From G963664835 sp965220775 (GTDB taxonomy: Bacteria; Chloroflexota; UBA6077; FW602-bin22; JBCLEL01), in NCBI GenBank assembly GCA_965220775.1, contig OZ244845.1:3720001-3784000 (forward strand): DNA of 64,000 bases, given 5' to 3'. Shown here one piece after another: positions 63,765 to 64,000 of the stretch. A model generated the notes under the pieces. It did not search any database. It was not told the DNA's origin and saw nothing but the letters and a program-made list of their open reading frames with translations. A program made the translations under genes and the position numbers. Numbering within the stretch: position 1 is the first letter of the stretch; the number at the start of each line of letters is the position of its first letter.

Positions 63765-63960
63765 TGGCCGGAGCCTTCATAGGCTTGGGAGGCACGCTGG
63801 CCGGCACCATCGGGGTGGGTTCAGAGTTGGGTGCCGGACCGACCCGGCTTCTCATGGGTTTGGACCTCACAATGGGCCTGTTAACCCGACGCATTAGTCC
63901 ACTCGAGCTGGGACGCAACTGGGGCTTGTCTACGTAGGCAACTTGGCCGGGGCGCTGAAG
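63764..63960 (+). pseudogene. Formate/nitrite transporter (FNT) family remnant
   Basis: The plus frame from the ATG at 63764 reads MAGAFIGLGGTLAGTIGVGS, the first conserved FNT helix. It jumps after GLDLTMGLL to RRISPLELGRNWGL, skipping a conserved helix and loop. Near 63928 the frame shifts by one base, after which YVGNLAGAL, another FNT motif, appears in a different frame. The internal deletion plus frameshift suggest a decayed gene truncated on both sides; the rest of the window to 64000 shows no further motif. Confidence 0.6.
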
Positions 63961-64000
63961 GAATCCTACCCTCCTGAATCCCCTCCATCCTTCCAGAGAT

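Overview
The window looks like a chromosomal segment of a free-living, uncultured bacterium, most plausibly a Chloroflexota lineage such as the Dehalococcoidia/SAR202 group. This is inferred from gene content: a methylase-MazG fusion, a DUF1461 membrane protein, FmdB, a YfhO protein, an archaeal-type ATP-dependent DNA ligase, frequent TTG starts, very frequent GCCGGC words, and hairpin-rich dispersed repeats between genes. No sequence search was run, so the taxonomy is tentative.

Left part (1-14.4 kb). The dapB start and dapA (lysine pathway) are followed by a repeat-filled gap. Next comes the most unusual locus: a minus-strand operon reading from 13.7 kb down to 1.77 kb. Its genes are a small two-helix membrane protein, a giant protein of about 2,470 residues (NACHT/STAND-like P-loop NTPase plus a very long TPR array), a TPR protein carrying a gingipain/caspase-like (C25-type) cysteine protease domain with a visible His/Cys dyad and no signal peptide, and a TIM-barrel-like protein. 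A promoter with perfect -35 and -10 hexamers and a nearby dyad sit upstream. The layout resembles regulated-protease immune or cell-suicide systems, but this is inference. A divergent lipoprotein gene closes the region.

Middle part (14.5-36.4 kb). This holds a VanW protein, a sugar epimerase with two glycosyltransferases, flavin reductase plus DNA ligase, hisH, a MacB-like tripartite efflux operon whose adaptor has an expanded coiled coil, two exported proteins, a two-component system, a YceI lipoprotein, miaB and a GT2 glycosyltransferase.

Accessory part (36.4-43.4 kb). An IS1182-family element with inverted repeats and a 4-bp duplication sits in the loop of a hairpin. Around it are a dolichyl-phosphate-type glycosyltransferase, a deleted DUF2142 membrane gene, a methyltransferase, a broken acetyltransferase and two blocks of dispersed repeats.

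Right part (43.4-64 kb). Here are a zinc alcohol dehydrogenase, two complex-I-antiporter-like membrane proteins, a YfhO-flippase fusion, tRNA-Pro(CGG), a 2-oxoacid dehydrogenase E1 alpha/beta pair, the methylase-MazG protein, DUF1461, FmdB, ComF, an epimerase, BioY, PabB, an SDR and a tandemly duplicated Cache protein. The right edge is a decay zone with two pseudogenes (a PPOX-family protein and a formate/nitrite transporter).
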